Below, piece by piece: positions 11,630-24,799 of a DNA stretch of 64,000 nt. How positions within the stretch are numbered: the first letter of the stretch is position 1; each line of letters starts with the position of its first letter. The notes under the pieces are model-generated. The model saw only the letters and a list, made by a program, of their open reading frames with translations, was not told where the DNA came from and did not search any database. Source of the stretch: Manis javanica (lineage: Eukaryota; Chordata; Mammalia; Pholidota; Manidae); NCBI RefSeq assembly GCF_040802235.1, contig NC_133156.1, positions 184,958,351 through 185,022,350 on the forward strand. The letters run 5' to 3'. The translations under genes were made by a program, and so were the position numbers.

Positions 11630-12840
11630 TTTGCTGGATGCTGGAGGAATGTTCATGCACAGTGGGCCTTGTTTCTGCTCCCTTTAAACTTCCTGTCTGT
11701 TGAGAGGGAGCAGTGAGGTAGACGAGCACAGCATGAGAAGGGTTGGGTTGAGAAAAGTCTCAGGAGCCCTGAGAGTTTCTATCGGAGGGGCCTAGTTAGG
11801 ATTTGGGGAGGGAAGGAAGGTTTCCTGAAGGAAGTGTCTTCCAAATTAAGGCTTGACCAATGAGTTAGGGAGGCAAGAGTGTTGAAAAGGCTTCCAGAGA
11901 AAACAAACAGCATGCAAGAGGCACAAAGGTAAGGGAAGAACTCATCAGGTTGCTCCTGAAAGGGATGAAAAGCATGGGGTGGAGGAGAGATGAAGCTGGA
12001 GAGATAGATAGGGCTGGCCTGGGGCTGGTCAGCACTGGGAAAAAGTCTTGGAGAAGCAGCCATTGAGCTTTTCCTGGGGCCAGGAGGAGGGTGCTGTGGC
12101 AGATACCCAGATGAGAGGGAGGGGGCAAGAGGTCAGCAGCAGTGTGCAGGGAAAGAAGGGAAATTGAGGCAAGAGCCATTGGTAGGACTGCAAGCCCTGG
12201 AGGACTTCTATGGGAGAAAAAAGAGACACCCAAATCCTGGCTCCAGGCCCCAGAGGGACAGAGGCTCCATCGCGGAGATGGGACGTGCAGAAGAGAAGCT
12301 TGGGTTCCAAATGAGGGGCGGGCAGTCAAGGTTCCCCAGGGAGAAGAGGGTGAGATCATTTTGGAGAATGTTACATTTAGAAATCTGTGGAGCCCTCGAG
12401 CACAGATGTTCAACAGGTATGTGAGCTTAGAGCTTGGCGGACAGATGCATTTATTCACCCACCCATTCATTCCATAAACATTTATCCAGGACTGTGCTGG
12501 ATGCTGAGTACACAAGGATGATTAAGATCTTGGCCTAATCCTCAAATGACTCAATGAAAGAGAGAAGTATGAACATAATGATCATGCTGCTGGAAGTATA
12601 AAAATAGTGCACGCACAGGGTAGGGTGAGAGCTGGAAATGGTGAGCTTGGCTTGGGTGGCGAGGAAGGGCTTTCCAGGAAAGGTGACCCAGTCGGGCAGA
12701 AAGCAAGGTGGGAAAGAACGAGGGGAGTGTCCAGGCAGATGAAACAGCAGCAAGCCCAAAAACAGGAACCAGGGAAGTGTCAGGAATAGCTCCAAGGAGA
12801 CGCTGGGGAGGGCTGCAGGCACTGGCTGGGCCCAGGTCAA
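11630..12840 (-). repeat. L2 LINE fragments (two pieces)
   Basis: On the plus strand the piece at about 12440-12840 begins with a 'cattcattccataaacattt' terminus and continues with 'gggctttccaggaaaggtga' and 'gtccaggcagatgaaacagc', the antisense L2 3' region. The piece at about 11630-12200 has similar purine-rich L2-like sequence. The longest frame here (216 codons, minus strand, 11865-12515) runs through this repeat and has no familiar domain. Confidence 0.5.
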
Positions 12841-12899
12841 TTCACTGACTGACAGATTGACTCCACCCTCAGGTGACAGTCAAGGAGAACTTCCTAAAC

Positions 12900-13530
12900 T
12901 TTCCTTTTTTTGTTATTTTTACCATTACAGATGCCTGTGCATGATATTAATGGAAGTTTCACATAAGCATAAAGAAAATAAAAATCACTGTTGCCATTTA
13001 ATGTGTAACGAGAATTTTTCCCATTTCCAGTCTCCATCTCTCACTCTACTTATATGTATATACAGTGTATGTATATTAACATTTTAAATTTAAAAATTAG
13101 TGTGTATGCTGTTTTAAAAACTATCTTCCCTTGACCAAAAAGAATTCTCTATTATTAAGCATTATTCCAAAACGTCATTAGTAATGGCCTCATGGTTAAT
13201 AATCCTGTGGTGGAGCAAAATGTATTCAGCAAACACCTGTGTCGTTAAATTCCTGTCGCTAAATATCTGGGTTAAACTATTCTCCCCACTTCTCATCAGG
13301 TGAATTTTTAGAGGTGCTAATGCTAAGAAAGTGGACAAGGAAATGGTCGGACTTTATATGTATTTCTAAACTGTCCTCTGGTAGGTTCTACTACTTGGGT
13401 ATGTTCCCATCAGTGATATATGAGGGGCCTCACTAACAGCTGACATTGTCATTTAAAAAAAATCATTGGCAGTTATTCAAGCAAACAACTTTATTAAATA
13501 GTGAAACCCAGACTATTTTTTAATGTGCTT
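12900..13530 (-). mobile_element. old L1 (L1ME-like) 3' fragment
   Basis: 'tcccttgaccaaaaagaatt', 'gcattattccaaaacgtcat' and 'aaactgtcctctggtaggtt' follow the order of antisense L1M 3' sequence. It is AT-rich and without coding potential. Confidence 0.55.
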
Positions 13531-13779
13531 TTTGGCCATTTGTAGCAGTCAGATATGTCTAGGTGTCTATGTGTCTGAGTGATTTTACAAGGAATCAGCA
13601 AATGGGGATTTTCTTAGATATTTGTGACCTTCATTCCATTTGCTCTGGGGCTCTCTCCAGAGACTCCTAGTTACCTACATACACGTGAGCCCTTCACTCT
13701 GATGCCTCCTTGTCTTTCTTTAGGCACTTTGCTCCTGTCCTCTGCATTTGGAGACAACTTCTCATGTTTGTCCTTCATC

Positions 13780-14620
13780 TCACTGGTTTTGTTTTTTTAA
13801 TAGCTCTATTGAAACATAATTTACATATCATACAGTTCATCCATCTAAAGTTCATCTACAATTCAACCAACCAAAATTCAATGATTTTCAGCCTATTCAC
13901 AGAGTTGTGCCACCATCACCACAATCAATTTTCGAACATTTTCATCATCCCCAAAAGAAACCCCATCCCCATTAGCAACCCCTTCCAATACCCCCAGCCC
14001 CAGGCAACCATCAATCTACTTTCTGTCTCTCTATAGTTGCCTATTTTGGACATTTCACAGAAATGGAATCATGTAATATGTGTTCTTTTGTGACTACCTT
14101 TCACTTAGCATAATGTCTTTACGGTTCACCTTTGCTAGAGCATGTATCAGAATCTTCTTTGTATGGCCAGAGGATATCCCATTGTGTGGACATAGCACAT
14201 TCTGTGTATCTATTTTGATCTATTCATTAGTTAATGTACATTTGGATTGTTTCTGCTGTTGGCTATTATGAATAATGCTGTTACACACAATCCTGTACAA
14301 GTTTTTGTGTAAACATATGCTTTTGTTTCTCTTGGATACATACCTAGAAGTGGATTTTCTAGGTCATATGCTGACTCACGTTTAAATATTTGAGGAACTG
14401 CCAGAAGGTTTTCCAAAGTGGCTGCACTGTTTTACATTCCCACCAGCCATGTGTAAAGGTTCCATTTTTTTCTACATTCTCCCCAGAACTTGTTATCGCC
14501 TGTCTTTTTAAATTCAGCCTTGCCTGTGGGTATGAAATGGCATCTTATTGTGGTTTTGATTTGCATTTCCTTACTCGCTAATAATGCTAAGCATCATCCT
14601 GTGTGCTTATGGCTGGTTTG
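13780..14620 (-). mobile_element. L1M 3' end (ORF2 tail and 3'UTR)
   Basis: The plus strand matches antisense L1M 3' sequence over its length, with landmarks 'gagttgtgccaccatcacca', 'ctttctgtctctctatagtt', 'gtacaagtttttgtgtaaac' and 'cattttgattt'-type pieces ending in 'ttgtggttttgatttgcatt'. It is more similar to the consensus than its neighbour at 12900-13530, so it is probably a separate, younger copy. Confidence 0.8.
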
Positions 14621-14624
14621 GTTT

Positions 14625-16890
14625 TCCAAAGCATACTTTCTGCTTCTTGCATCCAAAGACGCAGCACAGAGAGCTTGCATTTCTAAAGGCTGTGTTCAGC
14701 TGAAACTTCAGCCTCCAGTTTCGACTTAAATCCTACTATTTTGTTTCAGTTCCTTGAAATCCTTCCTGAGGGGAAACTGATGCTCAGGGTGCTGAATGTA
14801 ATTCCAAATTTCTGGCAGGCTTTACTCCTTGTACTTCTGCTCCACTGAAATGCCATCTTCCCCAACCCCCTGCCTGATTCTCTAGAATTTTTAAGCAGTG
14901 TTACGCATGGAAAAGCAGTCACACCTTACAGTAGTGATTAAATCTGCTGGACAGAATCACTTGCCCTAAGAAGTCTCCCTCTCTTGTCCTATTACACGCT
15001 CCCGGTGCGGCTATCACCCTCACCCTCACCCTCACTACTATTGTAGCTGTTGTTTTCTGCAGGGATTTATAGCAATACCTGGGGAGGGGGTGGAAGGATA
15101 ATAGACCAGCTGCCTCACTGATTGTGGATGAGCATCAGAGAAATGGATGGGGGAGAAAAGGAGTTCAATTTTCTGGATTCTCCACAGTTTGGGTTTCTGG
15201 GTGAGGAACAGACTCCAGGAGAGTCACAGCATGACCGCCTTCCTTTGTCAGGGGGCCTCTGCTCACAAGACAAAGCCACAGAGGTTTTCTGAACCTGGGT
15301 CTTCATGCAGAAGGACGGAGCCCTGCAGATAAGTACATTTCTCTTATGAGGAACAAATTGCTCCAGAGGAACACTAACTGCCCCCTGCCACCTTCTGCAC
15401 CTTCCTAGGAACATCTTGTGTTTAGGGTAGCATGTTTGGTACAATTGATGAGCCAATATTGACACATTATTATTAACTGAAGTCCTGGTTTACATCGTGT
15501 TGTACATTATACCAGTTGGACAAATATGTAAGGGCACTCATCCGTCATGGTTTTTTGCAGAATGGTTGTACTGCCCTAAGGTCCCCTGTGTAGAGCACCC
15601 ACTTTTTGGACCCCCTCGTATTTGTTCACACAGTGTCTTTTTCTCTACTAGAATGAAGTGCAGTGATTTTAAGAAGACTCACAAAGGAAACTGGGTTTCT
15701 GGCTTCTTGAAATAGCCAGTGACACAGCCACATGTACCTGCATGTCCCTAGGGCCAGAGTCATCAGGAGCTCAGCAGAGGCAGACCATCCTCAGACAGAT
15801 CAAGTGAGCCCCAACCCAGAGAGGCAGTCCAAGTGCCATTGGTAGTCACATTTGTTCTGTTGTTTTCTTATAGTGGACTTAAGAAGAAAAATGCAATAGT
15901 TTATACATATGTCTTCTTCAAAAGTGGGGAGGAAAAAAGGTAGTCTGAGAAGGTCAAGAAAGTTGGGAGAGAACATATTTCTTTGTGGATGTGAGCCAGA
16001 CAGTTAGTTCACTTGCCTATATTCCCACCTGGTGCTGAAATATGGGCCCCACGCTGGGGATGCACACGACTAGCGACTGCATACCTAGCTACTACCCCTG
16101 AAGTGCACGGGGCTGATGGCTGTGTTGTGTAGAAATGACTTCTTCCCCAACATGTCAATCCTGGAGGGAGGCGTTTGCAGACACCAAAAGAAATGGATTT
16201 TAATAATCTGTATCTTTAAGAAAGCTGAAGTCAGAAGATACAAGTTCAGGGTATTATTCTCTTTCCTTTGGCTTTATGGGGAAAACAGGAAGAAGAGAAA
16301 AAGAAAAAGAAAACCTGGTAGAGGAAGAGACTTCTATCTTCTGAACAATGTATTTGCACTCGAGGGACCAAGTATGGGCATCTTGGCTCGGAGCCTTGCC
16401 CCTCAGGGGCCTGAGCAGTGACGTGGACATGCCCACCTCACTACTGATCTTATCTCTGCCAAGATCCGGTGTTGGTTCTGAGGTCTGGTCATGGTTTGAC
16501 AGTCTATTAAACTTCACTTTTTCCCATAGCATCCCCACCTCCACTCACTCCCGTCCCCCACCAAAAAAAGAGTCTATGAGTCCTGAAGGCCAGGACAGGC
16601 ATTGTTGCTGCCTGGAGGAAGGCTGTGCTGTAGATCATGGCGGTAGGGAGAGATACACCTATTTAAATTGGAAGTTTGTTACCAAGGGATTATAAACAGA
16701 GCCTGAATTTTTAAATGGTAGTACACAGAACAGATCAGAATGAAATGTCCCCCACATAACACTTCCTTTGGGCCGCTTTATGGGTTACATTATATTAGGT
16801 TGAATCATAAGAAGTTGCTGATATTTAATCACTTGTGACCTGCAAAAAAACCAGTTTCATACGGTTCAGTATAAGAGACCCTTGCCACTC
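14625..16890. other. intergenic stretch, no gene seen
   Basis: Mostly unique sequence. Features noted are a (CACCCT)n run of about four units at 15015-15038 and a purine-rich patch at 16282-16330. Open frames reach about 116 codons on both strands but overlap each other and show no recognisable domain. Confidence 0.4.
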
Positions 16891-16894
16891 CTGT

Positions 16895-18080
16895 CACTCA
16901 TTCACTCAACAAATATCAAATGAATTGTTCACTTATTATGTACCAGGCACTGTCCTAGGTTCTGGGAATACAGCCAAAAGCAAGACAGACAAAGAGTCCT
17001 GCTTTTGTGAGAAGGGACAGACATAAACTCAATAAATAAGTGAAGTATTGTAAGTTAGATGGTGGTGGGCACCATGGAGGAAAGTAAAGTGCAGTGGGAA
17101 ATAGGAGGCAGCCTGGTGCCAGAAGGGCACTGCAGCTTTCCACAGTCCGAGGGGGAGGCCTCACTAAGCAGGTGACATGTGAGCAAAGACCTAAAGGAAG
17201 CGAGAAATGAGCCAGGTAAATATCTGTGGATGAACCTTCCAGAAGGAAAAGTGAGGGCAAGAGCCCACCAGATGCGGAAGGAAGCCTAGCACAACCAAGA
17301 GGTGCAGGGAGGAGGCTGTTTGCCTGGAGTAGAAGGAAGAAGGTGGGGATGTGGAGGACAGGTCAATGGGGTGTCTGCAAGGGGCTTTCTAGGACCTGGC
17401 CAGGACTTTGGCTCTTACTTCAAGTGAGGTTTTAAGCCAAGGACTGCCTTGACTTGATTTGTACTTTTAAAAGATCACTGAGGCACCCAGGTGGAGAAGA
17501 TGAGACGAGAGGCAGCTCAAGCTGGCAGGCAGGAAGCAAAAAGGGGCAAACAGGTGGAAGGGCAGGAGGGCAAGGGCAGAAGCAGGGACTTCGGTGGCAG
17601 ACTGCTCCAGGGCAGGTGAGAAAGGATGGTGGGTGTAGACCAGACAGCACACTGCACAAGGCTGTATGTCCATACACCACACAGGCACCGGCCTTGAAGG
17701 AAGGGGGACTGGGGTAGCTGGCATCCAGCCAGGGACCTGTCTGCCCATTAAGTATGGGGGATGGGTGGGTGATCTTCTATATTTTCCAAAAGCAATGCCA
17801 TATGGATGAGCACAGGCTCTGACGGTAGCCAGAGAGATGGTGAGAAGGGCTGAAATTCTAATACATCCGGGATCAGTCCCGTCAGCTCTACTAACAGATA
17901 AGGGGTTTGGGAGAAAGAAGAATCAAAGGGAACTACAAGGATGGTGGTCTGAGGAAATGCAACATGGAGTTCCCATCTGGTGATATGGGAAAGATGGGAA
18001 GGAGCTGGCTGAGGAGAAGAGGTGGACATCAGCTCACGAGCTGAAGATGCCCAGGGAACACCCAGGTGGAGGTGGTCCAG
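16895..18080 (-). repeat. L2 LINE, long 3' portion
   Basis: Starts with 'tcactcaacaaatatcaaat', then 'ttatgtaccaggcactgtcc' and 'gggaatacagccaaaagcaa', followed by 'gtgagcaaagacctaaagga'. This is the antisense L2 3' region. The purine-rich continuation to about 18080 looks like further L2 body but is more diverged. Confidence 0.7.
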
Positions 18081-18084
18081 TGGT

Positions 18085-21000
18085 CAGGTGGAGAAGAGTC
18101 TGGGGTTTAGGGCTGAGGTCCATTGGGTAGGTATTTTAGATAATGTAAAAAGATATTTCCTTGATCTTATACTTTTTCTGGCCGCCAAAAGTGGCTCAGA
18201 AAGAACATCAGTAAGTTCAATCAGTAACAGCCTGAGGGCCCCATTCTCTCAGCATCCTGCAGAGATTGCACCATGTGGGGCTTACCCCAGCTGGGCGGCA
18301 CCTGCTGTGCATTTTTATGAGGCCAGAATGACAGAACTTTTGCCCAGGAGAAAGAAACATGATAGGTTCAGGTGTTAAGTGGTCTCAGTCATAGGCCTGG
18401 TCTTGGGGATTTGGCAGAAATGTCAGTGATCTAACACTGGCAAATTGGGGGGCCCAGTGCCGGGGGAAGTTGAGTCTGGGAGGGACTTAGCCTTCCCCAC
18501 TGGAAGAAGGGAAGATGTCCTTCCTGGCTCTGCAGAGAGCTCCTCAGTCCCACTCAGCTCACAGTTCTGCTGTCTGACCCCATTGCTCAACAGGGGCACA
18601 ACTCTTTGTATCTGCATTAAGAAGAGGGGTATTATTTACCCCACCCCACCCACTTTCCAGTGTTTAGACAAGTCCATGCTCAACCAACGGGGGTCCTTTG
18701 TTCCTACCAGAGTGGGCCAGATTAGTCATTGCTTTGAAGCAATAAGTTCTGTGGGGATCAGAGAGCCTCCATTATGCCACTACAGGTGACCCCCAGAGAC
18801 TAGGACGTGTGTTAGTAACATCATGCAAAGCATGTCTGTATGTTCAATTTGTGTGCATCCCAGACTGACTGGTCCTGCTCAGTGGCGGTGCCTGTCACCT
18901 CCCTCCCCCTAACACTCCACACCAGACCCCAAAGCTGGATTGAAATGGCCGAGATGCCAAGATTCAGTGCCCTTTTCTGAACCCAGTAGGGAGAGGGGGC
19001 TTGCTCGCTGATCCCTAGAGGAAGTCCAAGGCAAGAAGGGAGTCCTGCTGCCCTTTCTCCTTGACCATGTTCCGGATGTCACCTCCTTCTAATAACCACC
19101 CTAGGTTTGTATCTGCCCCTTCTTACTCTTTCCACTAAACTACCACAAGGAGGTTCCCAATGAATGAAGCTCATTCCTACAATTTTCCAAAGCCCTCCCC
19201 ACCCACCCCAGGATTTGGGATAGCCCATTGTCTTTCTCTTTTACAGCTGATCCCGGAGTAGGGACAGGCTTGAGCAGGCTGCCCAAGAGGCCCGGTGTGG
19301 GTAAGTCCACCAGAAAGCCCCTCTCTCTGCATGACCTTTCCTCACCTTAGATCCACTGAGCCTTTTCGGCTTTAACAGGCAGCCACAGAGCAGGTACCTA
19401 GGTGGCTACCTGGAGACTTCCAGCCCAGATTTGTCTTTCTGGCCTTGAGCCCAAGTGCACTGCCCTTGCCCAAGCCAAATGCTGGGATAGACAGCATTCA
19501 AGTGCTTTTGGCCAGCTCTCCCAAGACCCTGCTGAGCCTGGCTCTCCCTGTCAGGTTTCAGTATTTTCCCCATGACTTTAGTTGGAAACTCCTCCATTTC
19601 TCCTCTAACAAAATGCTGTTAGCCATTGTGCTTTCGGTCAGGGGTCTCATGGCAGATTTGGCCCACCCATTTTCCCTTCTGGCCTTACTCTCCCCTTTCT
19701 CTCTTAACTCGTTCCTGGGTGGAGCCCTGGGATTTGCAGCCACCCTGCCTGAGACTTGACGGTACATGCTGGCAGGGCGGGCTGAGCCTGGGGGCCTGTG
19801 GTCTTAGCAGGGGTGTTCAGCTTCACATCTGCAACCTCTGGGGGGTACCGTACCCCTCACTCGTACATAAGCCTCACTCTGAGTCCAGTTCAAGACTATA
19901 ACTGTGACTGCCCTCTTCAGACCAGACAGCCTAAGCAGCACGTTCTGTGATGAAAGGTCCTACATCAACCCACTGCCTGTCATTGGACCTTATTCAAGTG
20001 CACAGAGGTTTCATCTAGAGATTCTTGTGAGGTGGGCCTTAGGGAGCCCAGTTCTCTTTCCCCAGAAGGTCCCAGAGTGTTAAGTATAGAATAGCTGCTC
20101 CATCCGGGAAGTGACTTCGGCTCCATTCTTCCCCTCGTTCTTCATGCTCCTGAGGAGGAGCCAAAGGATGGATGCAGCAGCCCATGGCTCCTTTGCCCTG
20201 TACAGGTAGCCCCCCATTCAGGGCTCCTGAGGGACCCTCCTTCTTGGGCTTTCTTGGCCCATAGCCAGCAAAATGCCACCAGGCCAGCAACCCTCCTTAG
20301 GACCTGCCCCCTCAGGGGCTGTGCTGGCCCAGACATTGTGAGACATCCTGGTAACTGCTTTCCCCTGGCCAGCTTGGGGTGGGGAGGATATATTCCACCC
20401 TGGGCCACCCCGTTGACCCTTCTGCATGCCTACTTGGGCAACAGTCATACCATACAGGCACATTCTGCCAGGGAAAGTGCTGGCACCATCACTTGTGGGA
20501 CCATGGGTGGGGGGTCAACAGGCACTTGGGTTCTCCCTCCTTCTGTCTATGAGTGTGGGTTGTCCTCCACAGGAGATGCTTCTGGAAAAAGTATTTGGAA
20601 TGACAAACCCCGAGCAGCTTTGGGGTGCAGAGCTATTAGAGTATTTATACCCATGGCAGACCACAAAGGCCCTGCCAGGCCCCAGCACAGTGACAAAACA
20701 GCTACCAGAGACCCGGAAGGCCAGCAAGGATTCTATTGGATGCAGAGATGTGCTGCTTGTCAGCTAAGTGAGCAGGGCTCAATCCTCTGAGGGTCTAGCC
20801 TGGCCCACAGCTAGCAACTAACTTTATAGGCTTCCTGCTTCCGACTAAGGGGCTTAACTTTCTTGAACACATTCTCAGGGCACAAAGTTGTCTGCCTCTC
20901 CAGAGTGGATGGCCACAGACTGTTAGATCATTAATGAACTCCTCTGTCATGTATGGGCATCTCTGACTGAAGGAACTCTATTTATGATTACTGCCTCCCA

Positions 21001-21390
21001 GCATAAGCCCAGCAGTGTGGAATTTGCCAGCTATTCTACACTCCTTACCAAGCATAGCCGATATATCTAAATGAGCACTGGAATGGCAGCTCAAGAACAA
21101 AACACAGCCACTGTGGCACTTGCCCCATGTAAGAAGAGAGACTAAGGAGGTGGTGGTGCCCCTCTGCTGGAACAGAGGCCCATGTACATCCAGTTGAACT
21201 CAGGCCAAGCTCCTCTCTCCCCACTTTGGAGAGTGGGAAGCACTGCGCCGGCTGACCACCTGCCAGAGGGTGTCTGCATGAAGTGGCATTTGCTGCATTT
21301 GCCGAGTCCTGCACACAGTGCTTTCAGAGCTGTGCTTGAACGCTCACATGCCCCTAAGGGATGTGGAAGCTTCAGGGGCTCCAGGAGCCT
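18085..21390. other. intergenic stretch with one exon-like unit
   Basis: GC-moderate, mostly unique sequence without a clear repeat. The only structure that stands out is the acceptor-donor pair around 19247-19300, listed separately. Two overlapping plus-strand frames (178 codons at 20254-20790 and 113 codons at 20426-20767) match no family I recognise. Confidence 0.4.
19247..19300 (+). other. exon-like 54-bp unit (splice acceptor and donor)
   Basis: A pyrimidine-rich acceptor 'tctttctcttttacag' ends at 19246 and a strong donor GTAAGT starts at 19301. The 54 bp between them are a multiple of three and open in one frame (second frame offset 2), closed in frame one by an early TAG. This could be an exon of an unannotated plus-strand RNA or a decoy. 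I recognise no product. Confidence 0.25.
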
Positions 21391-21394
21391 GAGC

Positions 21395-21650
21395 TGAGGA
21401 AAGAGCATTAGAAGGAGCAGGGATCAAAGCCAGACTTCCTGGGTTTGAACCCTACTTCCTTAGCTGTCTGCCTGAGTGACTGTGGACATGCTGATTAACC
21501 TCTGTAAGCTGCACTTTTCTCATATGCAAAACAAAAGCTATTATATCTATTTCATAAAGCTGATGAGAACATCAGATAGCACATTAAAGACACTCAAGAC
21601 AGTGCCACACTTGTAGCAAATTCTTAATAAACATTAGAGAAGGAAATAAT
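21395..21650 (+). repeat. MIR SINE
   Basis: 'aagccagacttcctgggttt', a degraded 'gtgactgtggacatgctgat', 'taacctctgtaagctgcact' and a 3' 'agacagtgccacacttgtag' with 'cttaataaaca' give a nearly complete MIR. Confidence 0.8.
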
Positions 21651-22439
21651 TTCCACTGGTGAAATTATGTACCTTCAAGAGCCCTTAAAGCAGTTTCAAA
21701 TTACTTAATAAGAAAGTAAGCTGATAGCTAGAGCAAGTTCAAATATGCTTTATCTGCACCAACTTGGGGAACAGAAGGGACCTGCCTTTCCTTGTTTAAA
21801 GGGCCTATCAGGTTGCAAAGCCAAAGGCAGCCTGCTGGGGGGTTGGGGCGGGTGCAGAAAGGAGGGGGGAAGGGGCCATCTGTCCACAAAGCAGTGCAGT
21901 GCTGAGATGTGAGGAAGGTGACTGATGCAGGACCACAAACCAGTATGGTTTAAGGAGCCACTCTTGCCTGCCCAGCAGCCCAGCACATGTGCAAACAATG
22001 ACACACCCAGTTTTATCAGTGTGGACATACTGGGGGAAAGGAAGTGGTGCTGTGGGTAGAGGGAGGTAGGAAACGAGAGTTCTAGTCCTGACTCCCAGAG
22101 AAGGGCGTGGGATCCAGGTGGCAAGGAAGGCGAACTTGTCATCTTCTGTCTACATGGAGATTTGCTGGGAGGAAATCTTATCCGGCAGTCCAAGAACTAG
22201 AGGTTTAAGCCAAACTTGGACTGCTCCCTGCCAACACAGGAAGTGACGAAACCATCAGATTTCACCTGTGATGTGAAAGCGGAGTTCATGTTGAGTAATT
22301 ACCCATAGAACAGCCAGACCCTGCTGGGGAGGGGGAAGCCTTAGTGCAAGGGGTAACTTCACTTTAAACTCAGTCCACACAGTGGCAAAGAGAACACTTT
22401 GGCTTCCATACCCATCACAAATCTGTTTTCCCCTTAGGT

Positions 22440-22560
22440 TTGTCATCACAACCTTGTATGTAAGTAGGACATATATTCACCCTGTTTACAGATAAGAAAA
22501 CTGAGTCAATGGCTGGAGAGGTAATTTGCTTAAGAGTCAGGCCAGAAGTCTATATTGTGT
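22440..22560 (-). repeat. MIR SINE fragment
   Basis: 'cctgtttacagataagaaaa' followed by 'ctgagtcaatggctggagag' is the antisense MIR core. Confidence 0.6.
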
Positions 22561-22569
22561 CCATGAGTT

Positions 22570-23830
22570 GTTACAAACCTTAATGGTCAGAAAATATACA
22601 CTATAATCCCTTAAAATGTATAACTCAAAATAAAGCAGGGAATTAATTTCTGAATGCTAGTTCGGATTATAGAAAGAAGAAATGAGTTTTGGCCAATTTC
22701 ATAAAAGGAGTTGCCATGCTTTATCTGTTATTCAAAAAAAAGCTTTGTTTATGAAATTGTAAGTAGCCAGTACAATTTAAACTTGTACCTGCTTTCGTTT
22801 GAAACATAACTATTTGCAACACTGATGTTGAGTGGGTTTTGAAGTTAAAGTTGTCACCAAGAGATTTCATGTGCAGTCCCAGACACATACACAGGGCAGG
22901 AAAAAAGAATGAAGATGTTAATCCACAATAAGCCTTTGGAGCTGAGTGGTTTCTTATGTGTTTCTGCATTTAATCAAATCTGTAAGCACGGCTGGATTTC
23001 TATTAAAAATTTATTTCAGTTTTGAAAGGTAATTTGGTCAAAAAAGGGGATCTATTAAGGATCACCTCCAAATATTCCAAAACACCTGGCAGGAGCCAGG
23101 GAGGTATATCAGAAAACAGTCTACACATTTTAAAGTCAAGTAGCTTTTGCCCACCTCGCTAAAGGACATGTGAATCTGGGAGGTGGGGAAATGCTAACGG
23201 CAGAGTGCAGGCCTTATGCTCTAAGAACTTGCCCTTTTGAACAATTCCAGTAACAAAGTGATTATGGCCACATAATTGAAGGGAATTTGATCTCTGCCCA
23301 TACCAAAACTTCCAGAGCAAGTATGGAAGTTATGTTCACTTAAAAACAGAAATAAAACCTCTTTGAAATATTTCCATGTCTGCCATCTCTGTTCTGATCC
23401 AGCTTCGTTCCTCTGCCCCACGAAAAGGTTGAGCCAGTTTATCAAAAACGTTCATCACAGTGGCATCTCTCAAGCCACCTCCTGCCGACGGAGAGCATAT
23501 CTGACTCCTGTGATGTGAAATAGAAGGCCCTTCTCTGTCTAGGTGTGTGATTTCTAGAAATGGGCTCTGGTAGGCAGCTGAAAGTGCACAGGAAGTTATA
23601 AGGCTTTTCACCAAAACCAAACCATCACTTTGGTCTCTACATAACTCTGAATGCTTCCTTCTCTGAATACGCATGAGCTTTAGATGAGTTGACATAACAG
23701 CTAAATGGACAACCCTGGGCTGTCCAGTGTCACTTGGACTGAGTTTGGGAATAAGTCAGGTGATTATGTTGGTGACCTGAGCCAGGTTCCAAGAGGTGCT
23801 CAGTAGGCCGGGACTCATGAGGGTCTGGGT
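22570..23830. other. intergenic stretch, nothing recognised
   Basis: Unique AT-rich sequence. A minus-strand frame of 119 codons (23336-23695) shows no known domain. Confidence 0.4.
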
Positions 23831-23834
23831 GCCA

Positions 23835-23990
23835 GTCCCTCCCTGTTTCACTGTGATTTTTGAACCCCAGGCTTCTCATTTACAAGGACAGGGTGATCAT
23901 CTCACTGTGAACTATTCTTGTGAGGAGTATGCTTCATATATTTAAAGTACCTGGGACATAGGCATTGTTAAATAGTCATGATAATAATGC
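23835..23990 (+). repeat. MIR SINE fragment
   Basis: 'aggcttctcatttacaagga', a 'cttgtgaggagtatg' step and a 'taaagtacctgggacatagg' end are in MIR sense order, but diverged. Confidence 0.5.
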
Positions 23991-23994
23991 TAAA

Positions 23995-24250
23995 TTTCCT
24001 TAAAGCAGTTTCTGACAACACGGTTGAAGAAGGCTGAATAACTGCCCCCCAGAGATGTTCACATCCTAATCCCCAGGACAAGGGACTTTGCAGATGGGAT
24101 TAAGCCAAGGATCTTGAGATGGGGACACCATCCTGCATTATCCAGGTGGACCCAGTGTAATCACAAGGGGCCCTTTAAGGAGAAAGGGATACTGCTGTAT
24201 GGAAGCAGAGTTCAGAATGATAAGAGAGGGACCTGCCCTTAACCAACTTC
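23995..24250 (+). mobile_element. ERVL-MaLR LTR fragment (MLT1/MST-like)
   Basis: 'gaataactgccccccagaga', 'acatcctaatccccaggaca', 'ttgcagatgggattaagcca', 'aggatcttgagatggggaca' and 'cccagtgtaatcacaagggg' follow the sense order of a MaLR-type LTR. Subfamily is not certain. Confidence 0.65.
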
Positions 24251-24639
24251 CCACCTTGATTCAGTCCTTTGTAAAATTCCTTGACAGGTGCCTAGGGCCT
24301 GCTAAGTGCTCAGAACTGGTAGTATTATTCACTTCCACTCCCACCAAGTGAATTGCATCTATTAAGTCAGTTGGATCTGTTCCCAAGTAAATGCATTCTG
24401 AAATAAGACAAGCTGTACTTACTATTCTAATTTATGATGAAGTTGATTACTTAAACCAATGAAATACAAGTACAAAGAGAAAAACACAACTCTCTCTGTG
24501 AAAATTAAGTGAATGGTTTTGGAAAAGTAGAATAAATATATATCATTATAAATTACATCAGATCACATGTAGGTAAGTGGAGGAGCAAAATCATAAAACT
24601 CTATACTTTAGAACACCCTTAATTTTTTGCAGTTGTTAC

Positions 24640-24790
24640 CTCCCACCCTGTCAAGCCTCAGCACCACAAACCTTTCAGAGGCTGTGATTAATCTTTTGCA
24701 GAGGAAGAATCTGAAGCTCAAAAAGAAAGGAACACATTGACTCAGTTCTAGAGCCAGTAAAAGCATCAACATCCTGACCCAGGGCCAAAT
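24640..24790 (-). repeat. MIR SINE fragment
   Basis: 'gaggaagaatctgaagctca' followed by a degraded 'ttctagagccagtaaaagc' resembles an antisense MIR. Confidence 0.45.
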
Positions 24791-24799
24791 CACGATGCC

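Noticed and set aside
11865-12515. 216-codon minus-strand frame
   Set aside because: It lies over L2-derived purine-rich sequence, has several overlapping frames and no recognisable domain.
15015-15038. Telomere-like or satellite array
   Set aside because: Only about four CACCCT units, not the TTAGGG repeat and too short for a satellite.
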